The notes under the pieces were generated by a model. It did no database searches. It was given only the letters and a program-made list of their open reading frames with translations, and had not been told where the DNA came from. From Streptomyces sp. TS71-3 (GTDB lineage Bacteria > Actinomycetota > Actinomycetes > Streptomycetales > Streptomycetaceae), in NCBI RefSeq assembly GCF_018327685.1, contig NZ_BNEL01000001.1, positions 1,674,001 through 1,738,000 on the forward strand: a DNA stretch of 64,000 nucleotides. The letters run 5' to 3'. A program made the translations under genes and the position numbers. How positions within the stretch are numbered: the first letter of the stretch is position 1; every line of letters begins with the position of its first letter. This document shows positions 7,732 through 16,030 of this stretch, in pieces.

Positions 7732-9942
7732 GTGACATCAGCAGCGCACTCCACCCTCTTCCAGCCGGACGCCGGCGCCGCCGGCCAGGTCACGGCGCCG
7801 CCGCGGGGCGCCGACGCGGTGCTCGAAGGGCTCGACCCCGAGCAGCGCGAGGTGGCGACGGCACTGCACGGTCCGGTCTGCGTCCTGGCCGGCGCGGGCA
7901 CCGGCAAGACCCGCGCCATCACGCACCGCATCGCCTACGGCGTGCACGCCGGCATCCTCCAGCCGCAGACGGTGCTCGCGGTCACCTTCACCAACCGCGC
8001 CGCGGGGGAGATGCGCGGCCGGCTGCGCCAGCTCGGCGTCCCGGGCGTGCAGGCGCGCACGTTCCACTCGGCCGCGCTCCGCCAGCTCCAGTACTTCTGG
8101 CCGAAGGCGGTCGGAGGGGAGATGCCCCGGATCGTCGAGCGCAAGAGCAAGCTCGTCGGCGAGGCGGCCGCGGCCTGCCGCATCCGCCTCGACCGCACCG
8201 AGCTGCGGGATGTCACCGGCGAGATCGAGTGGTCCAAGGTCACCCAGACCGCCCCCGCGGACTACCCGTCCGCCGCCACCGCGGCCCGCCGGCTGCTACC
8301 GCGCAGCGCGCCGGAGATCGCCCAGCTCTACGCGGCCTACGAGGACGTCAAGCGCGAGCGCTCCCTCATCGACTTCGAGGACGTCCTGCTGCTCACGGTC
8401 GGCATCCTCCAGGACCGGGACGACATCGCCCACCTGGTCCGCGACCAGTACCAGCACTTCGTCGTGGACGAGTACCAGGACGTCAGCCCCCTCCAGCAGC
8501 GCCTGCTGGACCTGTGGCTGGGCGACCGGGAGAGCCTGTGCGTCGTCGGCGACGCCAGCCAGACGATCTACTCCTTCACCGGCGCCACCCCCGACCACCT
8601 GCTGGACTTCCGGGCCCGCCACCCGGGCGCCACCATCATCAAGCTCGTGCGGGACTACCGCTCCACGCCCCAGGTCGTCCACCTCGCCAACGGCCTGCTC
8701 TCGCAGGCCCGGGGCCGCGCCGCCGACCACCGCCTCGCCCTGGTCTCCCAGCGGGAGCCGGGCCCCGAGCCCGGCTACACGGAGTACCCCGACGAGCCCG
8801 CCGAGGCCGAGGGCACCGCGCGCCGCATCCGCGACCTGATCTCCTCCGGCGTGCCCGCCAGCCAGATCGCCGTGCTGTTCCGCACCAACTCCCAGTCCGA
8901 GAGCTACGAGCAGGCCCTCGCCGACGCCGGCGTGCCCTACCAGCTCCGCGGCGCCGAGCGCTTCTTCGACCGCCCCGAGGTGCGCGAGGCCGGCGCCGCC
9001 CTGCGCGCGGCCGCCCGCTTCGGCCGGAACGACTCCGTGCTGAGTGCTGCCGAGACCCTGCCGGAGCAGGTCAGAGCCGTCTTCAGGACCAAGGGCTGGA
9101 CGCCGCAGCCGCCGGCCGGATCCGGCGCCGTGCGCGAGAAGTGGGAGTCTCTGGCAGCCCTGGCACGCCTGGCCGACGACTTCGCGCGCGCGAGGCCCGG
9201 CGCCACCCTCGCCGACCTGATGACCGAGCTGGACGAGCGCGCCGGAGTCCAGCACGCCCCCACCGTCGAGGGCGTCACCCTCGCCTCCCTGCACGCCGCC
9301 AAGGGGCTGGAGTGGGACGCCGTCTTCGTCGTCGGGGTCTTCGACGGCATGATGCCCATCTCCTACGCCAGGACCGAGGCGCAGATCGAGGAGGAGCGCC
9401 GCCTGCTCTACGTCGGCGTGACCCGGGCACGCGAGCGTCTCACCGTCTCCTGGTCGCTCTCCCGCGCGCCCGGCGGCCGGCCCAGCCGGATACCGAGCCC
9501 CTTCCTGGACGGCCTCAGGACGCGTTCCAGGTCCACCGCCTCCGCCGCGCCAGGCGGCCTGGGCGGGGTCGAACGGGGCAGCGGCAACACCCCCGGCCCC
9601 AGGAAGCGCACCCCCGCGCGCTGCAGGGTCTGCGGGCGCACCCTCACCGACGCGGGCGCCCTGAAACTGATGCGCTGCGAGGACTGCCCCTCCGACATGG
9701 ACGAGGCCCTCTACGAGCGGTTGCACGCCTGGCGCGCCGGACAGGCCGACCGGATGGGCCAGCCCGCGTACTGCGTCTTCACCGACAAGACCCTCGTCGC
9801 CATCGCCGAGACCGTGCCGGAGCAGGAGAGCGAGCTGGCCCGGATCCCCGGCGTGGGGATCCGCAAGACGCGCCGCTTCGGAGCCCAGGTCCTCGCCATC
9901 TGCGCAGGTGACGAGGGCCCGGAGAGCGACGGCGAGGACTGA
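7732..9942 (+). CDS. uvrD2: ATP-dependent DNA helicase UvrD2
   Basis: About 736 aa. SF1A helicase motifs in order: Walker A AGAGTGKTR (~53), TFTNRAAGEM, Walker B DEYQDVS (~246), GDASQTIYSF, a HAAKGLEWD motif V (~525) and YVGVTRARERL motif VI. After these comes a four-cysteine module (CRVCGRTL...RCEDC, ~630-655) and a C-terminal HRDC domain ending in a helix-hairpin-helix-like GVGIRKTRR. This Cys4-HRDC tail defines actinobacterial UvrD2 as opposed to UvrD1. It is an essential helicase in mycobacteria. The GTG start has no ribosome site; a CAGCAT box ends exactly 6 nt before it, suggesting leaderless translation. wblC lies downstream, as whiB7 does in mycobacteria. Confidence 0.93.
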   Translation: MTSAAHSTLFQPDAGAAGQVTAPPRGADAVLEGLDPEQREVATALHGPVCVLAGAGTGKTRAITHRIAYGVHAGILQPQTVLAVTFTNRAAGEMRGRLRQLGVPGVQARTFHSAALRQLQYFWPKAVGGEMPRIVERKSKLVGEAAAACRIRLDRTELRDVTGEIEWSKVTQTAPADYPSAATAARRLLPRSAPEIAQLYAAYEDVKRERSLIDFEDVLLLTVGILQDRDDIAHLVRDQYQHFVVDEYQDVSPLQQRLLDLWLGDRESLCVVGDASQTIYSFTGATPDHLLDFRARHPGATIIKLVRDYRSTPQVVHLANGLLSQARGRAADHRLALVSQREPGPEPGYTEYPDEPAEAEGTARRIRDLISSGVPASQIAVLFRTNSQSESYEQALADAGVPYQLRGAERFFDRPEVREAGAALRAAARFGRNDSVLSAAETLPEQVRAVFRTKGWTPQPPAGSGAVREKWESLAALARLADDFARARPGATLADLMTELDERAGVQHAPTVEGVTLASLHAAKGLEWDAVFVVGVFDGMMPISYARTEAQIEEERRLLYVGVTRARERLTVSWSLSRAPGGRPSRIPSPFLDGLRTRSRSTASAAPGGLGGVERGSGNTPGPRKRTPARCRVCGRTLTDAGALKLMRCEDCPSDMDEALYERLHAWRAGQADRMGQPAYCVFTDKTLVAIAETVPEQESELARIPGVGIRKTRRFGAQVLAICAGDEGPESDGED

Positions 9943-9964
9943 GGAAAACTCGTCAAGAAAATGG

Positions 9965-9995
9965 TTTGCGCATCCGCGGGGAATCCCCATAGGTT
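9965..9995 (+). promoter_or_regulatory. wblC promoter
   Basis: TTGCGC (9966-9971), 18 nt, TAGGTT (9990-9995), with an A/T cluster (AAAAT, 9958-9962) just upstream of the -35. Known whiB7 promoters have an AT-rich element next to the -35 box that WhiB7 itself recognises with the principal sigma factor, so autoregulation is likely. Confidence 0.6.
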
Positions 9996-10058
9996 CGTGG
10001 CCAACGGAAACGAGTGCTTCTCCGAAGCCGGGGTTCCGTGTTGTACTTGATAGCCGTC

Positions 10059-10078
10059 GGACCGGCCCCAGCCGGTCC
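10059..10078 (+). promoter_or_regulatory. Leader hairpin ahead of the wblC leader ORF
   Basis: GGACCGGC / GCCGGTCC, a perfect 8-bp stem with a 4-nt loop, ends 12 nt before the GAGGAGG ribosome site of the leader ORF. It could be part of the switch that controls the attenuator downstream. Confidence 0.5.
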
Positions 10079-10105
10079 CCGAGACGCCGAGAGGAGGCGA
10101 TTGAA

Positions 10106-10423
10106 GTGATCACGATGAACAACGGCTTCAGCAGCACGGCCAAAATGAGCGATCGCCTGGTCGCCAATTCCTGCCTGCTCGGCTTCTCGAACCTGGGCAC
10201 CGGTCTGTCCGGCATTCCTGCCGTCCGGCCGGCGTCCTCCGTGTCCCTCGCGGGCCTTTCCGTCCGCGAGCGCGATGAGCGACCGACCCAGGCACCGGAA
10301 GCAGTAGCGACGGCACAGGCCAAGGCCTATGCCTTCGCGGCGACCGGTGCCGGATTCCGGAAGCTGGCAGCTCAGCACATGTGGGCCTTCCGTGGGCTCG
10401 AACCCTGGAGTGATCCAGCCTGA
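10106..10423 (+). CDS. Leader ORF (uORF) of wblC
   Basis: A GTG start 8 nt after a strong GAGGAGG, or ATG at 10115, opens a 105-codon frame ending ~20 nt before an intrinsic terminator. Its third codon positions are less G/C-rich than neighbouring genes (about a quarter of codons end in A or T), so it may not be selected as a protein. Upstream ORF translation coupled to a terminator is the reported switch for whiB7/wblC: antibiotic-stalled ribosomes prevent terminator formation. No domain is recognised. The exact length of the translated leader is uncertain. Confidence 0.55.
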   Translation: MITMNNGFSSTAKMSDRLVANSCLLGFSNLGTGLSGIPAVRPASSVSLAGLSVRERDERPTQAPEAVATAQAKAYAFAATGAGFRKLAAQHMWAFRGLEPWSDPA

Positions 10424-10442
10424 CACCAGGCCGGCGCCTTCA

Positions 10443-10483
10443 GGGCCGCGGAACCCCACCAGGGATCCGCGGCCCTTCTGTTT
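10443..10483 (+). terminator. Intrinsic attenuator in the wblC leader
   Basis: Perfect 10-bp stem GGGCCGCGGA / TCCGCGGCCC (10443-10452 and 10466-10475), 13-nt loop, then TTCTGTTTT. A textbook terminator placed between the leader ORF and wblC, 103 nt before the wblC start. Confidence 0.88.
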
Positions 10484-10585
10484 TCCCCACGGGGTGACGG
10501 AGCGAAGGGGCCTCGGGACAACAACAGATCCGGTACCAGCCATCCGGCCCATCGGCCGGAACGACCAGACGAGGAAGACGACACC

Positions 10586-10954
10586 GTGCAACTCGAAGCG
10601 CACGCCCCGTCCGTACCGCCTTCAGAGACGATCACCCCGCCCGGCCTGACTGAGGACTCCACCGTGACTCCGCTCACCGCGCTCACCGCGCTCGACGACG
10701 CCATCGAGAACCTCGGCGTACCCGTCCCCTGCCGCTCCTACGACCCGGAGGTCTTCTTCGCCGAGTCCCCGGCAGACGTCGAGTACGCCAAGTCCCTCTG
10801 CCGCACCTGCCCGCTGATCGAGGCCTGCCTCGCCGGCGCCAAGGAGCGGCGTGAGCCCTGGGGCGTCTGGGGCGGCGAACTGTTCGTCCAGGGTGTGGTC
10901 GTGGCCCGCAAGCGGCCGCGTGGCCGCCCGCGCAAGAACCCGGTCGCGGCATGA
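10586..10954 (+). CDS. wblC: WhiB-family transcription factor WblC (WhiB7)
   Basis: 122 aa. The WhiB Fe-S ligands are C49, C72, C75 and C81 (PCRSYDP...LCRTCPLIEAC), followed by the GVWGGE turn and a C-terminal AT-hook RGRPRK (~112-117) that marks the WhiB7/WblC subfamily. It binds RNA polymerase sigma-4 and activates intrinsic resistance genes under translation-inhibitor stress. The GTG start has GAGGAAG 8 nt upstream; an in-frame GTG at 10663 would still keep all ligands. Control is by an autoregulated promoter and a leader attenuator. The stop overlaps the next ATG (ATGA). Confidence 0.93.
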   Translation: MQLEAHAPSVPPSETITPPGLTEDSTVTPLTALTALDDAIENLGVPVPCRSYDPEVFFAESPADVEYAKSLCRTCPLIEACLAGAKERREPWGVWGGELFVQGVVVARKRPRGRPRKNPVAA

Positions 10955-11274
10955 ACACCACCGGAACGATCGATCGCCCCGTCACGCACGACCCCACGAA
11001 GCAGGCCCCGATGCAGCCGTCCTCCAAGGAGCCCCTGGGCTCCGCGACACCAGACACGCGAACCTCCGGCGCGAACGCCTCGCGCCAGAACAGGACCCGA
11101 GAGATGCAACTCATCCCAGAAGCCCTGGCTCGTGCGCATATGCACGACCAGCTGCGTGAGGCGCAACTGCAGCGCCGCGGGGCCCACCTGGCCACCGCCC
11201 GCCGCATGCAGCGCCGCGCGGAGCGCGCCTCGCTGCGCGCCCGCCGCGCCCTGGCCAGGGCAGTCATGCAGTAA
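10951..11274 (+). CDS. Small basic helical protein co-transcribed with wblC
   Basis: 107 aa, starting within the wblC stop codon, so translation is probably coupled. The N-terminal half is Thr/Pro/Ser-rich; the C-terminal half is strongly helical and Arg-rich (RRMQRRAERASLRARRALAR). No catalytic motif or known domain. I recall similar short proteins beside wblC in other Streptomyces; its function is unknown to me. A role linked to the WblC response is inference from overlap only. Confidence 0.7.
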   Translation: MNTTGTIDRPVTHDPTKQAPMQPSSKEPLGSATPDTRTSGANASRQNRTREMQLIPEALARAHMHDQLREAQLQRRGAHLATARRMQRRAERASLRARRALARAVMQ

Positions 11275-11369
11275 TCGACGTCTGAGACCGGCCCGACGAC
11301 CCGACGGCTCCCACGCTCCCGGTGCGACAGCGCACCTGGGGGCGGGGGCGCAGCGGATCGGACAGTGAC

Positions 11370-11393
11370 CCGGCCGGAGACAGAAACGGCCGG
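11370..11393 (+). terminator. Hairpin downstream of the wblC operon
   Basis: CCGGCCG / CGGCCGG stem with a 10-nt loop, preceded by a smaller GGTGCG-acag-CGCACC hairpin at 11321-11336. No T-run. It lies immediately outside the IS element's left edge. Confidence 0.5.
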
Positions 11394-11413
11394 CCCGGAT
11401 GCTCCCATGGATG

Positions 11414-12499
11414 TCAAGCCGCAGGAGCGAGGTCGGTTTGCGTGATGTGGTCGGCTGGTGTGCTGGTCAGAGCGCGGTAGATCTCGCGGGCGACGAATCG
11501 TTTGAGGCAGCGCATGATGTCCTTCTTGTTCAGCCCTTCCTTGGTGCGGCGCTCGACGTAGGCGCGGGTGCGTTCGTCGTAGCGCATGCGCACCAGCACG
11601 ATGGTGTGCAGAGCGTTGTTCGCGGCCCGGTCGCCGCCCCGGTTGAGGCGGTGGCGGTTGGTGCGGCCGGAGGATGCCGGGATCGGGGCGACACCGGCGA
11701 GGTGCGCGAACGCACCCTCCGAGCGCGTGCGCTCGGGGTTGTCGCCGGCCGAGGCGAGCAGCTGGCGGGCGGTCTCGGGTCCGACGCCGAAGAGTTCCAG
11801 CAAAGCTGGAGCCGCCTGCTTGACCGGTGGCCCGATCTCGGGGTCGAGTTCGCCGATCTCGGCGTCCATGGCCTGGTGGCGACGGGCCAGGCGGCGCGGT
11901 GAGGCCCGGGTGGCCGCCAGCGGGCGGAACAGGTCGTCGCCGGGCCGCAGCCGGGCCAGGGTGCGTATCAGAGCGGTCCGGTCCAGGCCCGCGACCTGCT
12001 CACGCAGCATCGCCGGGGCAGAGACCAGCAGGTTGCGGATCTGGTTCATGGCCTGGGTGCGGGCCTTGACCGCGCTGCGGCGCGCGACCCGCAGGACACG
12101 TACGGCCTCGACCACGCCGTCGCGGCTCTTGGGAATGCCGGTGGCCCGTCCGGAGGCCGCTGCCGTCGCGGCCGCGTAAGCGTCGATGGGGTCGGACTTG
12201 CCCTTCATCCGGCGCATCTTGCGGTCCGGCCGGTCGACGTCGATGACCGTGACCCCCGCCGCGGTCAGGACCCGGGCGAGTTCGGCTCTGTAGGCGCCGG
12301 TTCCCTCCACACCGACCGCGGTGAGCGTGCCGTGCGAGCCTATCCAGTTCAGCAGGTCGCGGTATCCGGGGATGGTGGCGGGGAACTCCCGATCGGCCAG
12401 GTGCCGGCCGAGCGGGTCGATCACAGCGGCGTGGTGGGTCAGGCCGTGGGTGTCGACTCCGCCGGTGATCTCCGGGCCGCCGTGCGTCATGCTGGTCAT
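11414..12499 (-). CDS. IS110-family transposase (DEDD recombinase)
   Basis: 361 aa. The N-terminal RuvC-like domain has GVDTHGLTHHAAV (first Asp), GVEGTGAYR (Glu) and SDPIDAYAAA (last Asp pair). The C-terminal Transposase_20 domain has FGVGPETA and the PIPASSGRTNRHRLNRGG segment containing the recombinase serine. Family members excise as circles and integrate under the guidance of a bridge RNA made from the element's non-coding end. The ATG at 12499 has AAGGAC upstream; the frame stays open further upstream but with no family resemblance. No frameshift or premature stop is visible, so it appears intact. Confidence 0.9.
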   Translation of the reverse strand: MTSMTHGGPEITGGVDTHGLTHHAAVIDPLGRHLADREFPATIPGYRDLLNWIGSHGTLTAVGVEGTGAYRAELARVLTAAGVTVIDVDRPDRKMRRMKGKSDPIDAYAAATAAASGRATGIPKSRDGVVEAVRVLRVARRSAVKARTQAMNQIRNLLVSAPAMLREQVAGLDRTALIRTLARLRPGDDLFRPLAATRASPRRLARRHQAMDAEIGELDPEIGPPVKQAAPALLELFGVGPETARQLLASAGDNPERTRSEGAFAHLAGVAPIPASSGRTNRHRLNRGGDRAANNALHTIVLVRMRYDERTRAYVERRTKEGLNKKDIMRCLKRFVAREIYRALTSTPADHITQTDLAPAA

Positions 12500-12665
12500 G
12501 TCCGTCCTTGCCGCTTGTCCGAGCCGAGGGCGGCACGCGCCGGTCGGGCGGGTGGACAAGACAGTGACGGGGCTTCTGGACCAAGCTCCTGACTTGTTGA
12601 ATCGACCCCAGATGCTCGGTCTGCAGCCGTAGCGTCCAGGGTGTCGGTCGGCACGGGCCCGCAGT
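12500..12665 (-). ncRNA. Candidate bridge RNA region of the IS110 element
   Basis: About 165 nt of non-coding sequence directly upstream of the transposase, the place and size of bridge RNAs in IS110-group elements. A long-range stem CTTGTCC (12514-12520) / GGACAAG (12554-12560) can close a structured loop near the 3' end. Guide loops were not assigned. The call rests on location, length and family knowledge. Confidence 0.4.
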
Positions 12666-12862
12666 GCTCCTATGAAGTCACAACCACCCGTCCGGCCGCG
12701 TGCTTGATGGTCCCGCCGACGAGCCGACAAATCCCAAACAGGACAGTCAGCGACGTCAGTCAGAGGGCGAGTCAGGCTCATCAGCAGAACCACCAGTCAC
12801 ATGATCACTGTCAGAGGTGGACCGGCCGGAGAGGGCCCCGGCCCGAGACGGAAACCATGCAG

Positions 12863-12906
12863 CCCCGCGCAACCGGCCCCACAAGGCCACTGGTGCGGGG
12901 GGTTTC
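12863..12906 (+). terminator. Plus-strand terminator-like hairpin
   Basis: CCCCGCGC (12863-12870) can pair with GTGCGGGG (12893-12900, one G-U), with an inner GGCC/GGCC stem, followed by GGTTTCTCG. No plus-strand gene lies directly upstream now; it may have served the wblC operon before the IS arrived. Confidence 0.5.
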
Positions 12907-13039
12907 TCGTTGGCGCCCGGCCGCGGGCTGGGCATGGGTATGTGGCCTTACGGGTGGGCCCCGTAGCCCGAGTCGGACTCGTGCCTCAGCGTGTGACGTG
13001 GCCCGGGAGAGCCGTCGCCCGTCCCAGGGACAGTCAGTA

Positions 13040-13081
<42 letters not shown>

Positions 13082-13151
13082 GCCCGGCTCGTGCTCGGAG
13101 CCGGGGCCCGCCCCCGGCCGTCACGCGATGGTGGGCGGCCACCCCGCCGCG

Positions 13152-14597
13152 TCAGGCCTCCGCCAGCGGCTCCTTCTCCCCTTCCTCGCCCTCGGCGTCC
13201 TCCTCGCTCTCCGCGTCTTCCTCGCCCTCCGCGTCCGGAAGGTCCTCCCCGTACTCGTCCTCCGCCTCCTCCTCAGGCTCCAGGAACCCCGGCACCCAGT
13301 CCTCGAGTTCGTCCCGGAGCCGTACCGTGGCGCCGAGCTGGCACAGGACGCCGATGGTGCTCAGCGTCACCCGGTGGATCAGGAGGTAGGACGGCGGGAG
13401 GTTGAGCTGCCGGCCGAGCTGGTGGGCGGGGGAGCGGGGGTCGGCGATCCGGGCGGCCTGGCTGCGCATCCAGCCGCGGGTGAACTCGAACGCGTCGACC
13501 CGGGCCGGCTCGATGATGGGCAGGAGGTAGTCCAGCACCGCGGCCGGGTCGAGCTCGATGTCCTCCTTGACGAAGTTCTCCTCGCGGAGGAGTTCGTAGA
13601 CGGCGTCGGCCTCGCCGTCGAGGGTCATGCGCAGGCAGGGGCCGATGGTCGGGGGCAGCCCGCCGGGCAGGCGGTCCACCGTGCCGAAGTCCAGGACGCC
13701 CAGGCGCCAGTGGTCCTCACCGTCGGAGAGCAGCCGGAAGTTGCCCGGGTGGGGGTCGGCGTGCAGCAGTCCCGTACGGGCGGGCCCCGAGAACAGGAAC
13801 CGGGCCAGCAACTGCCCGGCACGGTCCCGCTGCTGCTGGGTGCCGTCCGCGATGACCTCCGAGAGCGGTACACCGTCTATCCACTCGGTGACGAGCACCT
13901 GCGCGCACTGGTACACGACGTCGGGCACCGCCACGTCCGGGTCGTCGGCGAACTCCTCCGCGTGTATCCGCTGGGCCTCGGCTTCCAGGTCGTAGTCCAG
14001 CTCCTCGGAGATCCGGTCGCGCAGCTCCGTGATCAGCGGCTTGATGTCCATACCGGGGATGAGCGGGCCGAGCAGCCGCGCGAAGCGGCTCAGCTGGCCG
14101 AGGTCGGAGAGGAGCGCCTCGCCGGCGCCCGGGTACTGCACCTTCACCGCCACCGCGCGGCCGTCGTGCCACACCGCCCGGTGCACCTGGCCTATCGAGG
14201 CGGCGGCCGCGGGCTTGTCCTCGAACCCCAGGAACAGCTCGCGCCAGTCCTCGCCCATCCGCTCCGCCAGCACGGAGTGCACCGTGCTGGTCGGCATCGG
14301 CGGAGCGGCCTCCTGGAGTTTGGTGAGCGCGGCGCGGTAGGGCCCGGCGATCTCCTCCGGAAGCGCGGACTCGAAGACGGACAGGGCCTGTCCGAACTTC
14401 ATGGCCCCGCCCTTCAGCTCGCCCAGCACCCGGAACAACTGCTCGGCCGTGCGCTGCTGCAGCTCCCTGCCCACCAGCTCCGCCGACATGCCGCCGATGC
14501 GTTTCCCGAGCCCCCAGGTCGCGCGCCCGGCGAAGCCGAGCGGCAGCGCGGCCAGCTTCGCGGTACGGGTGACCGCCTTCCGGGGAAGATCAGACAT
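13152..14597 (-). CDS. ABC1/UbiB-family atypical kinase
   Basis: 481 aa. The ABC1-specific KGGAMKFGQ motif (~70), the Ala-rich nucleotide loop AAAASIGQVH, the VAVKVQYPG lysine, an ELDYDLEAEA Glu, catalytic HADPHPGNF and metal-binding LDFGTVD are all present. Such proteins are ATPases/kinases linked to isoprenoid or quinone metabolism; the mycobacterial homologue beside whiB7 has been linked to drug tolerance. The ATG has GGAGGGG 3 nt upstream. The C-terminal ~45 residues are an acidic Glu/Asp-rich low-complexity tail encoded by iterated GAG/GAC codons. It is likely transcribed apart from the ThiF-like gene behind it (78-bp gap). Confidence 0.88.
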   Translation of the reverse strand: MSDLPRKAVTRTAKLAALPLGFAGRATWGLGKRIGGMSAELVGRELQQRTAEQLFRVLGELKGGAMKFGQALSVFESALPEEIAGPYRAALTKLQEAAPPMPTSTVHSVLAERMGEDWRELFLGFEDKPAAAASIGQVHRAVWHDGRAVAVKVQYPGAGEALLSDLGQLSRFARLLGPLIPGMDIKPLITELRDRISEELDYDLEAEAQRIHAEEFADDPDVAVPDVVYQCAQVLVTEWIDGVPLSEVIADGTQQQRDRAGQLLARFLFSGPARTGLLHADPHPGNFRLLSDGEDHWRLGVLDFGTVDRLPGGLPPTIGPCLRMTLDGEADAVYELLREENFVKEDIELDPAAVLDYLLPIIEPARVDAFEFTRGWMRSQAARIADPRSPAHQLGRQLNLPPSYLLIHRVTLSTIGVLCQLGATVRLRDELEDWVPGFLEPEEEAEDEYGEDLPDAEGEEDAESEEDAEGEEGEKEPLAEA

Positions 14598-14674
14598 GCG
14601 CCCCTCCAAAACCCAGACAGCTGCGCCACGTGCGGCGGTTACCGCGTCATTGTCTCGTGCCGCCGGTCGTCGGC

Positions 14675-15862
14675 TCAGGTGCATGCCGTTTGACCTTCCC
14701 GGCTCGTCCCGTGGCCGTCCGCGCTGGGGCCCTCCTCCGGCTCCGCGACGGATTCCTGCAGGTCGGAGGTTCTGCGGCCGGCGCCGCAGGGGCAGTGCGG
14801 GTGCGGCACGAGCGGCTTGCGCCGCCAGTCGAGGCCGGGGGCCGACACCTCGCACCGGGCGGCGACGCTCGCGGGAAGCCCGCCGTCCAGGAAGGCGAGG
14901 GCATGGGCCGCGGTCAGCGAGGCGATAGCCGAGGTGAGGGACAGCTCGCCCGCGATCACCTGCCGCTGGCGGCCCGAACGCCACTGCGCGACAAGACGGG
15001 GCCAGTCAGCATCCCGGTCCGTGCGGTTCCGGGTGAGGCAGCCGGCGCAGCCGGTCATCCCCGGCAGGATGAGGGGACCGACCACGCCCGTCGCCTCCAT
15101 CACACCCGCGTACAGATGCGGCACCCCGCCCGCCACGAAGTCCGCCGAGACCGCCGGGTCGGGGGCATGCGCGTCGAGACCGTCCCTGGGCGCCAGCACG
15201 ACCAGCGACACCTGGCTCCCGCCTCCGGGCGCCTCCGGCTCCCCGCCCGGCGACCTGCGCGGCGGGCGGCCCGGGGCGGCCTGGCGGACCACCCTCCGCG
15301 CGGCGTCCGCCCTCCGCTCGCCGACGGACTCCGGCGGCAGGCCGCCCGGAGCGACGTCCCACGGCTCGACGCGGCCGCCGTCGCACACGTCGACCTGGCC
15401 CACACCCGAGGCCGCCAGGAGAGCCGCCGCGACCGCCCCCACCCGCCCGGCGCCCCGGACCTGCACCCGCATCTCCCCGCGCGCGGCCAGCGCTCTCATG
15501 GCACCACCGGGCGCCGGATCGGTGACCGCGAGGCCGGCCAGGTCGGGTCGGAGCCGGTCGAGCACGGCGCCCCTGGCGCGCAGCGCGTCCGCCGCGGGGC
15601 CGCCTCCCTTGGCGTCGTCCAGCAGGCCGGCCCTGGTCAGCCGGTCGAGGAGCCTGTCCACCTGGCCCTCGGCCAGGCCCATCCGGTGGCCCTCCTCGCG
15701 CAGCAGTGGCAGCCCGCGGGTGCCGTCGAGGAGGGCGAGGAAGCTGCCCGAGGCCACGTCGACAGGGCCGAGCACCACGGCGTGGGCGGGCGCCACGCCG
15801 AACTGGACGGTGTTGAGGTTGCGCCAGCCGCGCCGCAGCGCGGGCTTCAGGAGCGGATGCAT
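14675..15862 (-). CDS. ThiF/E1-like adenylyltransferase-family protein
   Basis: 395 aa, ATG with GGGGGAG upstream. Residues ~15-110 look like a small winged-helix-type region. From ~155 there is a Rossmann segment (VRGAGRVGAVAAALLAASGV...VDVCDGG) as in ThiF/MoeB and RiPP cyclodehydratase partners. Cysteine pairs GCAGC (~285) and HCPCG (~368) probably bind zinc, and NRTDRDADWP follows the first pair, as in E1-like proteins. The classic ATP-binding Arg and catalytic Cys are not obvious, so adenylation is not assured. I recall it as conserved in Streptomyces next to the ABC1 kinase; no precursor peptide or ubiquitin-like partner is nearby. Confidence 0.72.
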   Translation of the reverse strand: MHPLLKPALRRGWRNLNTVQFGVAPAHAVVLGPVDVASGSFLALLDGTRGLPLLREEGHRMGLAEGQVDRLLDRLTRAGLLDDAKGGGPAADALRARGAVLDRLRPDLAGLAVTDPAPGGAMRALAARGEMRVQVRGAGRVGAVAAALLAASGVGQVDVCDGGRVEPWDVAPGGLPPESVGERRADAARRVVRQAAPGRPPRRSPGGEPEAPGGGSQVSLVVLAPRDGLDAHAPDPAVSADFVAGGVPHLYAGVMEATGVVGPLILPGMTGCAGCLTRNRTDRDADWPRLVAQWRSGRQRQVIAGELSLTSAIASLTAAHALAFLDGGLPASVAARCEVSAPGLDWRRKPLVPHPHCPCGAGRRTSDLQESVAEPEEGPSADGHGTSREGQTACT

Positions 15863-16030
15863 GGTTCTCCCCCGTGAGATCGCCGGTGCCGTGCCGCGCG
15901 TTCGACATGTCCTGCCAGGCATGCCGCGCGCGGCCGGGGCGCCGATGACGCCCCGGCCGGCCGGTGGAGTCCCCCGTCGCTCCACCGGCCGGGTTCCAGC
16001 ATCCCGATCCCGGCCGTGGCCCGCCGAAAG

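Larger units (their letters stand above)
11392..12680 (-). mobile_element. IS110-family insertion sequence (~1.28 kb)
   Basis: One DEDD transposase gene on the minus strand with almost no 3' non-coding sequence and ~180 nt of 5' non-coding sequence, which is the IS110-group layout. Edges were estimated from an imperfect direct repeat of about 25 bp: 11392-11416 and 12656-12680 share GGCCCG, TGCTCC[C/T]ATG and GTCA. No terminal inverted repeats are evident, as is normal for IS110. Exact ends and target core are not determined. It is inserted between the wblC operon and the ABC1-kinase gene. Confidence 0.7.

Noticed and set aside
9979..9984. GGGAAT upstream of wblC as a sigma-R promoter
   Set aside because: No GTT occurs 17-19 nt downstream; TTGCGC-N18-TAGGTT fits better.
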